Shown: positions 34,039 through 43,123, counted from the stretch's first letter. The stretch is DNA of 64,000 nt from Myxococcaceae bacterium (GCA_019694595.1 JAIBBQ010000001.1:62001-126000), one strand, 5' to 3'. The notes: generated from the sequence alone by a model not told the origin. A program made the numbers and translations.

Positions 34039-35196
34039 TCAGAGCCCGTCGAGCAGGCCCATGCGATCCTTCAGGCGCAGCACGCGGCGGGCGGCGGCGT
34101 CGAGCTGGGCGCGCGCGGCGGCGTCGTGCTCCACCAGGCGGGTGAGCACGCCCACGTAGTCGGTGCCCTTGTTCCAGTCGGGCGGCGCGGTGGTGAGCAA
34201 GAGGTCGTTGCCGGCGCGGAACGCCGCCACCAGCACGTCCTCCTTGGTGCCGCCGATGGCGTCGGCGAGCACCTGGATGCTGATGTCGTCGGTCACCGCG
34301 AGCCAGTCGTGCTGGTGCACCAGCGCCACCAGCGCCGGAGAGAGGATCGCCGGACGCTCGTCGAACGACGCGTACGCCACGTTGGCGAGCATCACGCCAC
34401 CGAGGAACGGCTCCGCCCGCTCGAAGACCGCGGCCTCGGCGAGCACCCGTTCCTTCGGCCAGTCGCAGGTGACGAAGGCGTGGTCCGAGTCGCCGTCGAT
34501 GTCGCCGTAGCCGGGGAAGTGCTTGCCGATGGGCACCACGCCTTCTTCCAGCAGGCCGCGCGCGTAGGCCGAGGCCTTGGCCTGCACCACCCCCGCGTCG
34601 CCGCTGAAGGAGCGCTGGTTGCGTTCCATGTGCCCCGACGGCGCCACGTCGAACACCGGCGCGAGGTTGAGGTTGAGCCCGATGCCCTTCATCACCGCGC
34701 CGACCTTGCGGCCCCACGACTTCACCTGGCCGTCGTCGAGGCCGGCGAGCTCGCGCGCGCCCGGCATGCCCCGGAGCGAACGCACCGAGCCGAGGCGATT
34801 CGACGCGCCGCCTTCCATGTCCACCGCGAAGAAGGGCGGCACGGCAGCGCGCACGCGGGCGGCGTCGATCTTCTCGCGCGCCTTCTCCACGTTGCGCAGC
34901 GAGTTGCCGACGAAGAGCACGCCGCCGACCCGCACCGGGCCGACGCGGTCGATCTGCGGGTACGCGAGCAGCAGCTGCGCCACCTTCGCCTGGGTGTCGA
35001 GACTCGCGAGCACCCGCTCCACGCGCGCCTCGTCGACCTTCCGGCCGAGCGGCCGCGGGTAGAGCAGCTGCGGCGGAATCGACGGGCCGGCATCGGGAAC
35101 TCCGGCGTCCACCGGAGCCACCGCGGGGCCACCCGCATCGGCGGTCGCCGCGTCGGCGGACGAGAGCCACAGCACCACGGCGGCGGAGAGCAACAC
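34039..35196 (-). CDS. glycoside hydrolase family 3, NagZ-like beta-N-acetylhexosaminidase
   Basis: About 385 residues with a signal peptide (LLSAAVVLWLSSADAATADAG) and an Asp/Ala/Gly tether, so it acts in the periplasm or on the surface, unlike cytosolic NagZ. The GH3 barrel shows FFAVDMEGG, LNLAPVFDV, GKHFPGYGDIDGDSDHAF (general acid/base loop, with Tyr where NagZ usually has His) and VTDDIS with the nucleophilic Asp. Probably cleaves GlcNAc-containing wall fragments. The start is uncertain: GTG 35196 gives a short signal peptide; longer starts reach 35409. Confidence 0.8.
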   Translation of the reverse strand: MLLSAAVVLWLSSADAATADAGGPAVAPVDAGVPDAGPSIPPQLLYPRPLGRKVDEARVERVLASLDTQAKVAQLLLAYPQIDRVGPVRVGGVLFVGNSLRNVEKAREKIDAARVRAAVPPFFAVDMEGGASNRLGSVRSLRGMPGARELAGLDDGQVKSWGRKVGAVMKGIGLNLNLAPVFDVAPSGHMERNQRSFSGDAGVVQAKASAYARGLLEEGVVPIGKHFPGYGDIDGDSDHAFVTCDWPKERVLAEAAVFERAEPFLGGVMLANVAYASFDERPAILSPALVALVHQHDWLAVTDDISIQVLADAIGGTKEDVLVAAFRAGNDLLLTTAPPDWNKGTDYVGVLTRLVEHDAAARAQLDAAARRVLRLKDRMGLLDGL

Positions 35197-35278
35197 TGCG
35201 CGCGATGTTACCGGCAGGTGGGAGCACGCCCGACAAATCGGCCGGCGGAAATCGCCCCGGCGGCTCGAAAAAAAGCGC

Positions 35279-35303
35279 TGAACGAATCGTTCAACCCTGT
35301 TCA
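35279..35303. promoter_or_regulatory. TGAAC-N5-GTTCA-N5-GTTCA array (site C)
   Basis: TGAACGAATCGTTCA (35279-35293) is a perfect 7+1+7 palindrome. A third half-site GTTCA (35299-35303) follows exactly 10 bp after the second, on the same DNA face. It lies between divergent cell-wall genes, 83 bp from the GH3 start and 172 bp or more from the NlpC/P60 start. The remaining ~170 bp up to 35474 shows only the GGAGG ahead of 35475. Confidence 0.5.
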
Positions 35304-35474
35304 CCCGCGTTGACGCTGCCCCGGGGCCACGGGTGACGGAACGCTGGCTTGGGCGCGCGGGGAGCAGCGGGTGACCTCCAGGAAAGGACACTGTGAATCG
35401 GGTCCCCATTCCAGGGCCGGACCGGAACCGCGCGCGGGCGACAACACCATGTCTCTCACGGAGGTCTCGCGCAC

Positions 35475-36578
35475 ATGGCCACCCCCATCACCCACCGAGT
35501 CGTCCCCAAGAACGCCGACCAGGTCCGCGCGGACTTCGCGGCGCTGCGGTCCGCCGTCGCCCAGGCGAGCACCCTGGCCCCGGGCGCGAGCGGCCCCGAG
35601 GTCTCCGCGCTGCAGCGGGCGCTGCGCGGGCTCAACCTCTACGCCGGGCCGGTGAACGGCCGGTTCGACGCCGCCACCGAGGCCTCGGTGCGCAAGCTCG
35701 AAGGCCAGGCCGGGCAGACCGCCGACGGCGTGGTGGACGGCGCCGAGGTCGCCGCGATGCACGACCGGCAGCTGTTCGTGAAGAACGGCTTCGAGCAGCA
35801 GGCGAAGCTCGGCCAGAAGGGGAGTGACATCCTCGCCATCGAGCACAAGCTGCAGAAGCTCGGCTTCCACCCGGGCAAGGTCGACGGCGTCTTCGACCAG
35901 AAGCTCGAGAAGGCGGTCGAGCGCTACCGCAAGTCCGACAAGTCGGTGCCCGACGCGCCCAAGGGCATCGGGCCGAACGTGGCCAAGGGCCTGGGCCACC
36001 AGGTGCACGCGCTGGAGGCGAACCTCAAGAAGCTCGGCCGCAACCCGGGCAAGGTCGACGGCCAGTACACCGGGCGCACCGAGGCCGCGGTGAAGGCGTT
36101 CCAGCGCAAGCACCACCTCGACCCCACCGGCATCGCCAACGCGCGCACGCGCGCGCTCATCGCCAAGGCCGCGAGCCCCGACCGCACCCAGAAGTTCATC
36201 GACGTCGCCAAGGCGCAGGTAGGCAAGCCGTACGTCTTCGGCGCCGACGGGCCCAACGCCTTCGACTGCTCGGGCCTCATCCACTACGCGCTCAACAAGG
36301 CGGGGGTGAACGCGCCGCGGCTCACCGCCGACGGCTACAAGAACCTGTACCGCGGCTCCTCGGTCAACCGCGCCAACCTGAAGCCCGGCGACCTCGTCTT
36401 CTATTACTACCCCAACGACCGCGGCATCCCGCCCGGGCACGCCTCGCACATCGAGATCTACCTGGGCCACGGGAAGACGATGGGCACCGACAACCCGAGC
36501 GAAGGCGCGCGCGTCGAGCCCATCGACTGGAACGCGTTCATCGGCGGGGCCCGGGTGCCCGGGCTCCACAAGCGCTGA
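35475..36578 (+). CDS. NlpC/P60 peptidoglycan hydrolase with three PG-binding domains
   Basis: A 367-residue protein. Three PG_binding_1-like units (~30-95, 105-165, 168-232; VSALQRALRGLNLYAGPVNG, ILAIEHKLQKLGFHPGKVDG, VHALEANLKKLGRNPGKVDG) precede an NlpC/P60 Cys peptidase (~240-367). The catalytic Cys is in AFDCSGLIHYAL and the His in GHASHIEIYLG. It would cut peptide crosslinks in murein. No signal peptide is visible at MATPITHRVVPKNADQ, so export must be non-canonical, or it is released by lysis or another secretion system. GGAGG upstream. Confidence 0.88.
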   Translation: MATPITHRVVPKNADQVRADFAALRSAVAQASTLAPGASGPEVSALQRALRGLNLYAGPVNGRFDAATEASVRKLEGQAGQTADGVVDGAEVAAMHDRQLFVKNGFEQQAKLGQKGSDILAIEHKLQKLGFHPGKVDGVFDQKLEKAVERYRKSDKSVPDAPKGIGPNVAKGLGHQVHALEANLKKLGRNPGKVDGQYTGRTEAAVKAFQRKHHLDPTGIANARTRALIAKAASPDRTQKFIDVAKAQVGKPYVFGADGPNAFDCSGLIHYALNKAGVNAPRLTADGYKNLYRGSSVNRANLKPGDLVFYYYPNDRGIPPGHASHIEIYLGHGKTMGTDNPSEGARVEPIDWNAFIGGARVPGLHKR

Positions 36579-36585
36579 GGCCCCG

Positions 36586-37833
36586 TCAGTCGAAGATCAG
36601 CTTCCCGAACCGCGGCAGGTGGTGGAAGTCGCCCACGAACAGCGGCGAGAACGAGGTGCCTTCGATCTGCTCGCGGTGCACGTGGTGCTCGAGCCGGTAG
36701 AGGTTGAAGCGCCACACGTCGCCCTTCTTGGGCGGCAGGGGCGGCACCTCCATCAGGTTGGCCAGGGGAATCTTCATCTCCGCCGACCACCCCTGGTCCG
36801 GCTGGTCGTCGTCGAGCGTGCCGCGCACGTCGACCGCGGTGGTCATGCCCGACTCCCACTTCTTCGCGGTCTCCAGGTCGCTGCGGCGCGCGACGAACGC
36901 GGCGTCGAACTGCACGTTGTGAGGGCTGACCTGCAGCTCGTTGTACGTCTTGCCGTCGCCGTTGGCGTCGAGGAACACCTCCACCGCTTCCTCGTTGTAG
37001 ATGGCGTCGTCCTTGTTCTTGAGCGAACCCCAGACGTCGGGGTCGTCGCAGTCGAAGGCCACGTAGAGGAACTTGTCGTCGTACAGCACGCGCGCGGTCG
37101 TCTTCCGGTTGGCCGGGCTGCCGTCCATGCTGGAGTTGAGCTGCACCGCGGGCGCGGCCTTCCACGCGGCGTCGTCGAGCTTGCCGTCGATGGTGGGCGC
37201 CTTGGCGGCCTTGGGCACCCGGTACTCCGGGAGCGCCTGCTGCGGGCTCTCGAGGGTGGGGCCGCGCATGCGCTGCTGCCCGTCCTGCACCGGGAGCTGG
37301 TCGATGGGCAGGCGCTGGTCGCCCTTCCAGAAGCCGATGAGGAACTGCAGCGGGCCCGGGTAGCTCGGCATGCGGAAGCTCTGCGCGTCCTCGATGATCT
37401 TGCCCACCGGCCACGACGCCAGCGGCGCGGCGCCGTTCTGGATCTCGTGGTCCACGTTCTGGAGCATCTGCCCCGAGTTGCCGTCGACGATGTGCACGAA
37501 GAAGGCCCAGCCCTGCGGCGGCGGCTTCACCGCAGTGAAGTAGTGCGAGAGGTGCACCACGTCGCCCGCCTTGGGCGACTTGGGCTCCACCTTGGCGCCC
37601 AGGTACTTCACGCTCCCCTCGGCCCAGGTGCCGCCGCTGGTGAAGGTGAGCTCGCCCGGCACCGCGTCGAGCACCTGCATCGCCTGTGGAGGCGGCGCCG
37701 CCTGCGGCATGCCTTGCGGCGCGCCCTGCTGGGGCGCCTGCTGCGCGGCCTGGGGCCCCTTCTTCGGACCCGCCTGCTCGTCGCGGCAGGAGGTCAGCAG
37801 CAACACCGCGAAACCAATGGCCAGTTCTCGCAT
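36586..37833 (-). CDS. lipoprotein with CBM9-like sugar-binding domain
   Basis: A 415-residue lipoprotein: MRELAIGFAVLLLTSCRDEQ with lipobox LTSC. A Gln/Pro-rich tether is followed by a beta domain (~55-185) and a family 9 carbohydrate-binding-like domain (~205-415; APTIDGKLDDAAWKAAP, YNEEAVEVFLDANGDGKTY, GWSAEMKIPLANL). Such domains bind glycans or link to outer-membrane cytochromes. The ligand is unknown. Convergent with the NlpC/P60 gene. Confidence 0.82.
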   Translation of the reverse strand: MRELAIGFAVLLLTSCRDEQAGPKKGPQAAQQAPQQGAPQGMPQAAPPPQAMQVLDAVPGELTFTSGGTWAEGSVKYLGAKVEPKSPKAGDVVHLSHYFTAVKPPPQGWAFFVHIVDGNSGQMLQNVDHEIQNGAAPLASWPVGKIIEDAQSFRMPSYPGPLQFLIGFWKGDQRLPIDQLPVQDGQQRMRGPTLESPQQALPEYRVPKAAKAPTIDGKLDDAAWKAAPAVQLNSSMDGSPANRKTTARVLYDDKFLYVAFDCDDPDVWGSLKNKDDAIYNEEAVEVFLDANGDGKTYNELQVSPHNVQFDAAFVARRSDLETAKKWESGMTTAVDVRGTLDDDQPDQGWSAEMKIPLANLMEVPPLPPKKGDVWRFNLYRLEHHVHREQIEGTSFSPLFVGDFHHLPRFGKLIFD

Positions 37834-37880
37834 GGGGCGGCGGACACTACACCGTCCACCCCGCGTGACGGCGAGGGGAA

Positions 37881-37907
37881 GTCTCGAGCGAAATCGACCA
37901 CTTCAGG
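37881..37907 (-). promoter_or_regulatory. candidate promoter element shared with 32481-32505
   Basis: Minus-strand AAGTGGTCGATTTCGCT located ~58-70 bp before the ATG at 37833; the match to the DUF4382 upstream region is described at 32481-32505. Confidence 0.28.
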
Positions 37908-37936
37908 GGGCCCGCGGCCTGAAGACGGCCCTGTCC

Positions 37937-38776
37937 ATGCACGTGGAATTCGCGCTGGGGCACGAGGTCGAGGTGGCGGAGCTCGCCGATGGCACCTTCA
38001 CGGCCGGCGGCGGCGAGGGCGACGCCCTGCACTTCCCCGGGCTGCCCAAGGCGCTGGCCACGCTCGAGGTCCGCGGCGAGCGGCTCTTCGTCACCGCGAG
38101 TGACTCGCTCGCGGTGGGCAAGTCGGTGCTGCCCCGCCAGGTGCGGCGGCTGGTGGGCCCGGGCGAGGTCATTCGCCTCGGGCGCGGGGCGATGGTGCGC
38201 CAGGTGCCGGCGCGCCAGGGCGACGCGCAGAGCACCGCGTGCGTGCTGCAGGCGCTCTGCAGTCAGGAGCCCAAGGTGCTGACTGGCCGCGCGGCCTCGC
38301 TCACCTGCCTCACCGGCGAGGACCAGGGGCTCACCTGGGTGCTCGCCACGCAGGAGACGGTCATCGGCCGCGGCGACGGCTGCGCGGTGCGGGTGCGCGA
38401 CCGCTCGGTGTCGAGGCGGCACCTGCGCCTCATCCAGCTCAAGGGGCGCTTCTTCGCCGCGCCCGTGGTGGGCACCAACGGGCTCTTCATCAACGGGAAG
38501 ATGGTGACGCGCTCCACCCCGCTGCGCGGTGGCGACGTGCTGGAGCTGGGACTCACCCTGCTGCGCTTCGACGCGCCGGGCAGCGCGCCGTCGAAGGCGG
38601 AGGACGCCACCATCATCGTCGCGCCCGAGGTCAGCGAGGCGAAGCGCGCGCCGCTGCGCCGGCCGCGGGTCCCTGCGAGTTCCCGACGGGCGCCGCGCTT
38701 CGAGCTGGTCGCGGTCGCGGTGGGCGTGACCTGCGCGGCGTTCGGCTTCGCGGTGACGCTCGCGCTGCTGGGCTAG
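37937..38776 (+). CDS. FHA-domain protein with C-terminal membrane anchor
   Basis: A 279-residue protein. Residues ~125-215 form a forkhead-associated phosphothreonine-binding domain (ETVIGRGDGCAVRVRDRSVSRRHLRLIQ, then GTNGLFINGKMV), with the conserved GR, SRRH and NG motifs. The N-terminal ~110 residues resemble a second, degenerate FHA-like fold. A basic linker leads to a single helix at the C-terminus (LVAVAVGVTCAAFGFAVTLALLG). It probably links Ser/Thr-kinase signalling to the inner membrane. Its TAG shares a CTAG with the convergent GH25 gene. Confidence 0.85.
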   Translation: MHVEFALGHEVEVAELADGTFTAGGGEGDALHFPGLPKALATLEVRGERLFVTASDSLAVGKSVLPRQVRRLVGPGEVIRLGRGAMVRQVPARQGDAQSTACVLQALCSQEPKVLTGRAASLTCLTGEDQGLTWVLATQETVIGRGDGCAVRVRDRSVSRRHLRLIQLKGRFFAAPVVGTNGLFINGKMVTRSTPLRGGDVLELGLTLLRFDAPGSAPSKAEDATIIVAPEVSEAKRAPLRRPRVPASSRRAPRFELVAVAVGVTCAAFGFAVTLALLG

Positions 38777-40608
38777 ACCGCCGCCCGCCGGCGCCGCAGC
38801 ACCGCGGCGAGCAGCATGCCGAGCGCGATGCCACCCGGCGCAGCCGCGCACCCGCCGCTCGCAGGCTGCCCCGTGGTCAGGATCTGCCGCGGATCCGTCG
38901 GAGGCTGGCCCGCCATCGGCACCCCGCCACCGCCCATGGTGAGACCGCCGCCGTCGGCCGGGCCAGGGTCGATCTCCCCCGGGCCGCTGCCGCCGTCGGC
39001 CACCTCGCCGGCATCCACCGCGCCGAAGCCCCCGTCGGGCATCGTGGGCAGGCCGCCGTCCTCGGGCGCCGGCATCGGCTTCCCACCGTCGACCACCACC
39101 GTGGTGCCCGCGTCGGTGATGCACGCGCCGCGCGCGCAGGTCGCGCCCGCCTTCTGGCAGTCGTTGGTCTGCTTCACCGTGCAGCCGGTGCCCATGCAGG
39201 CGCCGCCACCGCACACCTCGTCGGCGCAGCCGCAGCCCTTGGCGTTGCAGTCCGCGGTCTGCTTCGCCGTGCAGCCGGTGCCCGGGCAGTAGCCGCCGCT
39301 GCACTGGCCGTCGACCGAGTGGCAGCCGAAGTTCCCGCAGTCGAGCGCGTTGCGCGCGGTGCTCCCGCTGCCGGTGCACGCCGAGCCGCCGCTGCACGCG
39401 TGGTCCACGCAGCTGCAGCCCTTGGCGGTGCAGTCGGTGGTCTCCTTGCCGGTGCAGCCGTTGCCAGGCCCGAAGCCACCCGAGCACTTGTGGTCCGCGC
39501 AGTTGACCCCGAAGGCCGCGCAGTCGTGCGTCTCGCGCCAGGTGCAGCCGGTGCCGGTGCACGCTGCGCCGCCGTTGCACTTGTGGTCGACGCAGCCGCA
39601 ACCGAACTTGGAGCAGTCGAGCGTCTCCTTCGCGGTGCAGCCCGAGCCGGGCGCAGTGCCGCCGCTGCACTGGCCGTCGGCGCAGCCCGCACCGAACGCT
39701 CCGCAGTTCGCGGTGTGCTGCGCGCTGCAGCCCGAGCCCGCGCAGAACACGCCGTTGCACGCGTGGTCCACGCAGCCACAGCCGAAGTTGCCGCAGCCCT
39801 GCACCTCGTTGCCGAGGCAGTTGTCGTCGCTCAACCCGTTGGCCAGCGTCTGCAGCTGCGCCAGGGTGCCGTTGAAGAGGTTCTTGTCGACGTTGGTGCC
39901 GATGCCCGGAATCGTGCCCACCGAGGTGTACTGCCAGAACGCCCAGGTGCTCCAGCCGTTGGGGGTGTTGGGGCACTGGGTCGGCACGCCGCCGGTGTTG
40001 GCGCCGTACGCGGCGATCCACAGCGGGTAGCTGCCGTACGCGGTCGACTGCACCGACGGGTCCCACGCGTACTTGCCGGTGTAGATGAGCGGCTTCTTGC
40101 CGGTGCCCGCCTCCACCCGCGCCAGCCAGATGTTCATCTGCGACTGGATGGTGCCCGGCGACTGGCCCTGCATGCTGGCGCCTTCGATGTCGAGCATCAC
40201 CGGCAGGTCGCCCGGCCCCAGCCGGCCCACCGCGCTCACCACGATGTCCGCCATGCGGACCTGGTCGTTCGCCGCGCGCCAGAACTGGTACGCGCCGCGG
40301 ATCATCCCCGCCGCCTTGATGCCCTGCCAGTTGGTCTGGAAGGTGGAGTCGCCGCCGTAGCCGTCGCCGATGCGGGTGACCGCGAAGTCCCAGCCCGCCG
40401 CGTGCACCGCGCCCCAGTTGACGCTCCCCTGGTAGACCGACACGTCGACGCCGCGCACCGTGGGCCCCGCCGCGCAGGCCACCACCGCCTGGTCGACCCA
40501 GTCCTGCTCGTCCTGGGTGCTGGTGCCGGTGCACCCCGAGAGCACCGCGAGGCAACACCCCGGGAGCACGCCCCACCGCATGGTCCGTGAACTCATGACC
40601 CTGAGCAT
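38773..40608 (-). CDS. GH25 lysozyme-like lipoprotein with Cys repeats and MYXO-CTERM
   Basis: A 611-residue protein. N-terminus with lipobox LSGC (Cys26). GH25 muramidase domain ~50-258: VRGVDVSVYQGSVNW (Asp55), PVMLDIEG (Asp140, Glu142) and AFWQYTS. Then seven repeats of 30-31 residues plus a partial one, each with 4-6 Cys (CxxFGCxCVDHxCxGG...GCTxxET). An Asp/Gly/Pro linker ends in GGCAAAPGGIALGMLLAAVLRRRR, a MYXO-CTERM sorting tail (Gly-Cys, helix, Arg cluster). It is likely displayed on the outer surface, for example in predation. The start may be ATG 40608 or ATG 40596. Confidence 0.88.
   Translation of the reverse strand: MLRVMSSRTMRWGVLPGCCLAVLSGCTGTSTQDEQDWVDQAVVACAAGPTVRGVDVSVYQGSVNWGAVHAAGWDFAVTRIGDGYGGDSTFQTNWQGIKAAGMIRGAYQFWRAANDQVRMADIVVSAVGRLGPGDLPVMLDIEGASMQGQSPGTIQSQMNIWLARVEAGTGKKPLIYTGKYAWDPSVQSTAYGSYPLWIAAYGANTGGVPTQCPNTPNGWSTWAFWQYTSVGTIPGIGTNVDKNLFNGTLAQLQTLANGLSDDNCLGNEVQGCGNFGCGCVDHACNGVFCAGSGCSAQHTANCGAFGAGCADGQCSGGTAPGSGCTAKETLDCSKFGCGCVDHKCNGGAACTGTGCTWRETHDCAAFGVNCADHKCSGGFGPGNGCTGKETTDCTAKGCSCVDHACSGGSACTGSGSTARNALDCGNFGCHSVDGQCSGGYCPGTGCTAKQTADCNAKGCGCADEVCGGGACMGTGCTVKQTNDCQKAGATCARGACITDAGTTVVVDGGKPMPAPEDGGLPTMPDGGFGAVDAGEVADGGSGPGEIDPGPADGGGLTMGGGGVPMAGQPPTDPRQILTTGQPASGGCAAAPGGIALGMLLAAVLRRRRAAV
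39160..39795 (-). repeat. seven 90-93-bp repeats encoding Cys modules
   Basis: Seven in-frame units of 30 or 31 codons in the GH25 gene, diverged in sequence but with conserved Cys and Asp-His positions. Confidence 0.85.
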
Positions 40609-40738
40609 CGGCCCGGAAACCGTGAGGTTCCGGTCACGAAACGAAAGCCGGATTTGCGGTGGAGTGTCCGCGCTCCCACCCCTCCTCGGGGTTTCGCTGA
40701 CTTGGACGAGGCGAGGGAGCCGCAGCGAGGCGCGCGGG

Positions 40739-40755
40739 TGACGCGCACCGCGTCA
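40739..40755 (-). terminator. hairpin next to the bamA stop
   Basis: TGACGCG (40739-40745), CAC, CGCGTCA (40749-40755): 7-bp perfect stem immediately after the bamA TAG on the minus strand. No T-run. Confidence 0.4.
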
Positions 40756-40756
40756 A

Positions 40757-43123
40757 CTAGAACGAGTTGCCGATGGTGAACTCGAACAGGATCGGCTGGT
40801 CGGGCGGGTCGGAGTCGGCGCGGCGGTTGAGCGGAATGCCCCACTCGAAGCGCAGCGGGCCGATGGGCGAGAACCACCGGAAGCCGAAGCCCACCGAGTG
40901 GAAGAGGCCGAGCGGCAGCTTGTAGGTGTCGTCCTGGAAGAACTTGGCGTCGGCCGCGAAGACGTTGCCCGCGTCGTAGAAGAGCACCCCGCGGATGCCG
41001 ACCTTCTCGAAGATGGGGAACTCGATTTCCAGGTTGAAGAAGAACTGCTTGTTGCCGCCCACCGGGAAGCGCCGCACCGAGGTGTCGGGCCGCGTCGAGC
41101 TCCCCACCAGGATGCGCGGGGTCAGCGAGCGCAGCGTGTAGCCGCGCACCGTCTGGATGCCGCCGAGGAAGTACTGCTCGGAGATGGGCAGCGGGTTCAG
41201 CGGGTCGAGCTGCGCGATGTACCCGATGGTCGCGTTGGTCTTGAGCACGATGCCCAGCGGCAGCGGGAAGTAGAAGCGCGAGTACGCGCTGTAGCGGGTG
41301 AAGAGCAGGTCGCCGCCGAGGAACTTGGGCGCGAACTCCACCGAGGCGAACTGCAGGAAGCCGCTCGACGGGTAGATGCGGTTGTTGCGGCGGTCCCACT
41401 GCGCGGTCAGCCGCAGCGCGCTGGTCACCGCGGCGCCGTTGCGGAACTGGTTGGCGAGAGGCACCTCGGCGTCGAAGTCGCGGCCCGGCTCCACCTGCAC
41501 GTACTCGCGCGTGTACCCGACGTTCACCGACACGTCTTCCATGACGTAGTAGCCGAGGCCCAGGCTGCCGCCGGTCGCGTTGCGGACGAAGCCGAAGTAG
41601 TCGGCCTGCGTCCGGTAGAAGTCGGTGGAGAAGATGAAGTTGGTGTCGAGGAAGTACGGGTCGAAGAACTGAAGCTGCAGGAACTGGCGCAGGCCCGACA
41701 GCTGCGCGCTGGCCGACACCGTCTGGCCCCACCCGAGGAAGTTGTTCTGGGCCACCTGCGCCGTGAAGATGAACGTCTCCGCGTTGGAGAAGCCCAGGCC
41801 CACCTGGAAGGTGCCGGTCGACTTCTCCTTCACCTCGACCTGGATGACGACGTGCTCCTTGTCGGAGCCCGGCTTGTGGGTGACTTCCACCGTCTCGAAG
41901 AAGCCGAGCTGGGTCACCTTCTCCTTCGAGCGGCGCATGCCCGAGCCGCTGAAGAGCTCGCCTTCGTAGACCTTGAGGTGCCGGCGGATGACCTTGTCGC
42001 GCGTCTTGGTGTTCCCGATGATGTCGATGCGCTCGATGGTGACCTGGCTGCCCTTCTGCACGTCGAAGGTGAGGTCGATGGTCTTCGAGTCCGCGTGCAG
42101 CGCGGTGACCGGGGTGATGTTCGCGTAGGCGTACCCTTCGTCGTAGTAGACGTCGGTGATCGCCTGGATGTCCTTGCCCAGGGTCGAGCGGTTGAAGGTG
42201 CTCCCCTGCTCCGACACCATCTTCTTCGCCAGCACGTCCTTGCCGACCAGGAGGTCGCCGGAGAAGTCGAGCTTGCCGATGTTGTACTGCTCGCCTTCCT
42301 CGACCTTGATGGTGATGTAGATGTTCCGCTTGTCGGGCGAGAGCGAGACGATCGGCTTCTCGACCTTCACGTTGATGAAGCCGTGGTCGTAATAGATCGA
42401 CTGGATCACCTGCAGGTCGCGCTGGAACATCTCCTCGCGGTAGGTGCCGTCGTTGGTGAAGAACGAGAAGTAGCCGCCTTCGTGGGTGGCCATCACCGCC
42501 TTGAGCTCTTCGGCCGGCACCTGCTTCGCGCCCAGGAAGTTGATCTCCTTCACCTGGACCTTGGCGTGCTCCTTGATGACGTAGATGACGTCGACCTCGT
42601 TGCTGTCCGAGACCGGGGTCAGCTCGTAGGTCACCTCGGCGAGGAAGAAGCCCTTCTCGACGTACTTGTCCTGGATCTTCTTGAGGTTCCGGCGCACCGC
42701 CGCCACGTCGAGGATGCTGTACGGGCGAATGTCGATGGACTCCTTGAAGTCGTCCTTCGACAGCTCGTCGTTGCCCGAGAGCTTCACCTCGCGCACCGCC
42801 GGCCGCTCGGTGACCCGCACCACGTAGACCACGCCGCCCTGGGGCAGCCGCTGCACCAGCAACTTCAGGTCGTCGAAGTAGTTGAGCGCCCACAGCGACT
42901 TGAGGTCGTCGCCCGTCTTGGTGGCGTCGAACGGGCGGCCCACCTTGTTGCGCAGCGCCCGCTTGATGGCTTCCACCTCGACCCGGCGATTTCCTTCGAC
43001 GCGGACCTCGGTGAGGTTGACGTTGGCGTCGGAGTCCGTGGTCGGCGCGTCGGCGGGCTGCGCCGACGCCGGGGCAGCGCCCAGCAGCAGCAACAACAGC
43101 GCGATGGCACGGGTGGTCGTCAC
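40757..43123 (-). CDS. bamA: outer-membrane assembly factor BamA
   Basis: A 788-residue Omp85 protein. Signal peptide (TTRAIALLLLLLGAAPASAQ), five POTRA domains (~40-440; each with patterns such as VEGNRRVEVEAIKRAL, FLGAKQVPAEELKAVM and IIGNTKTRDKVIRRHLKVYEGE), then a 16-strand barrel containing the FLGGIQTVRGY (VRGF-type) lid motif. It ends in FTIGNSF with the terminal Phe of outer-membrane beta-barrels. It inserts barrel proteins in the outer membrane. GTG 43123 fits the signal peptide; a longer TTG start at 43171 is possible. It sits downstream of lolD, as in other myxobacteria. Confidence 0.96.
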   Translation of the reverse strand: MTTTRAIALLLLLLGAAPASAQPADAPTTDSDANVNLTEVRVEGNRRVEVEAIKRALRNKVGRPFDATKTGDDLKSLWALNYFDDLKLLVQRLPQGGVVYVVRVTERPAVREVKLSGNDELSKDDFKESIDIRPYSILDVAAVRRNLKKIQDKYVEKGFFLAEVTYELTPVSDSNEVDVIYVIKEHAKVQVKEINFLGAKQVPAEELKAVMATHEGGYFSFFTNDGTYREEMFQRDLQVIQSIYYDHGFINVKVEKPIVSLSPDKRNIYITIKVEEGEQYNIGKLDFSGDLLVGKDVLAKKMVSEQGSTFNRSTLGKDIQAITDVYYDEGYAYANITPVTALHADSKTIDLTFDVQKGSQVTIERIDIIGNTKTRDKVIRRHLKVYEGELFSGSGMRRSKEKVTQLGFFETVEVTHKPGSDKEHVVIQVEVKEKSTGTFQVGLGFSNAETFIFTAQVAQNNFLGWGQTVSASAQLSGLRQFLQLQFFDPYFLDTNFIFSTDFYRTQADYFGFVRNATGGSLGLGYYVMEDVSVNVGYTREYVQVEPGRDFDAEVPLANQFRNGAAVTSALRLTAQWDRRNNRIYPSSGFLQFASVEFAPKFLGGDLLFTRYSAYSRFYFPLPLGIVLKTNATIGYIAQLDPLNPLPISEQYFLGGIQTVRGYTLRSLTPRILVGSSTRPDTSVRRFPVGGNKQFFFNLEIEFPIFEKVGIRGVLFYDAGNVFAADAKFFQDDTYKLPLGLFHSVGFGFRWFSPIGPLRFEWGIPLNRRADSDPPDQPILFEFTIGNSF

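Noticed and set aside
35279-35293. LexA/SOS box
   Set aside because: The Bacillus-type LexA box is GAAC-N4-GTTC; here the spacing is five, and nearby genes are not DNA-repair genes.
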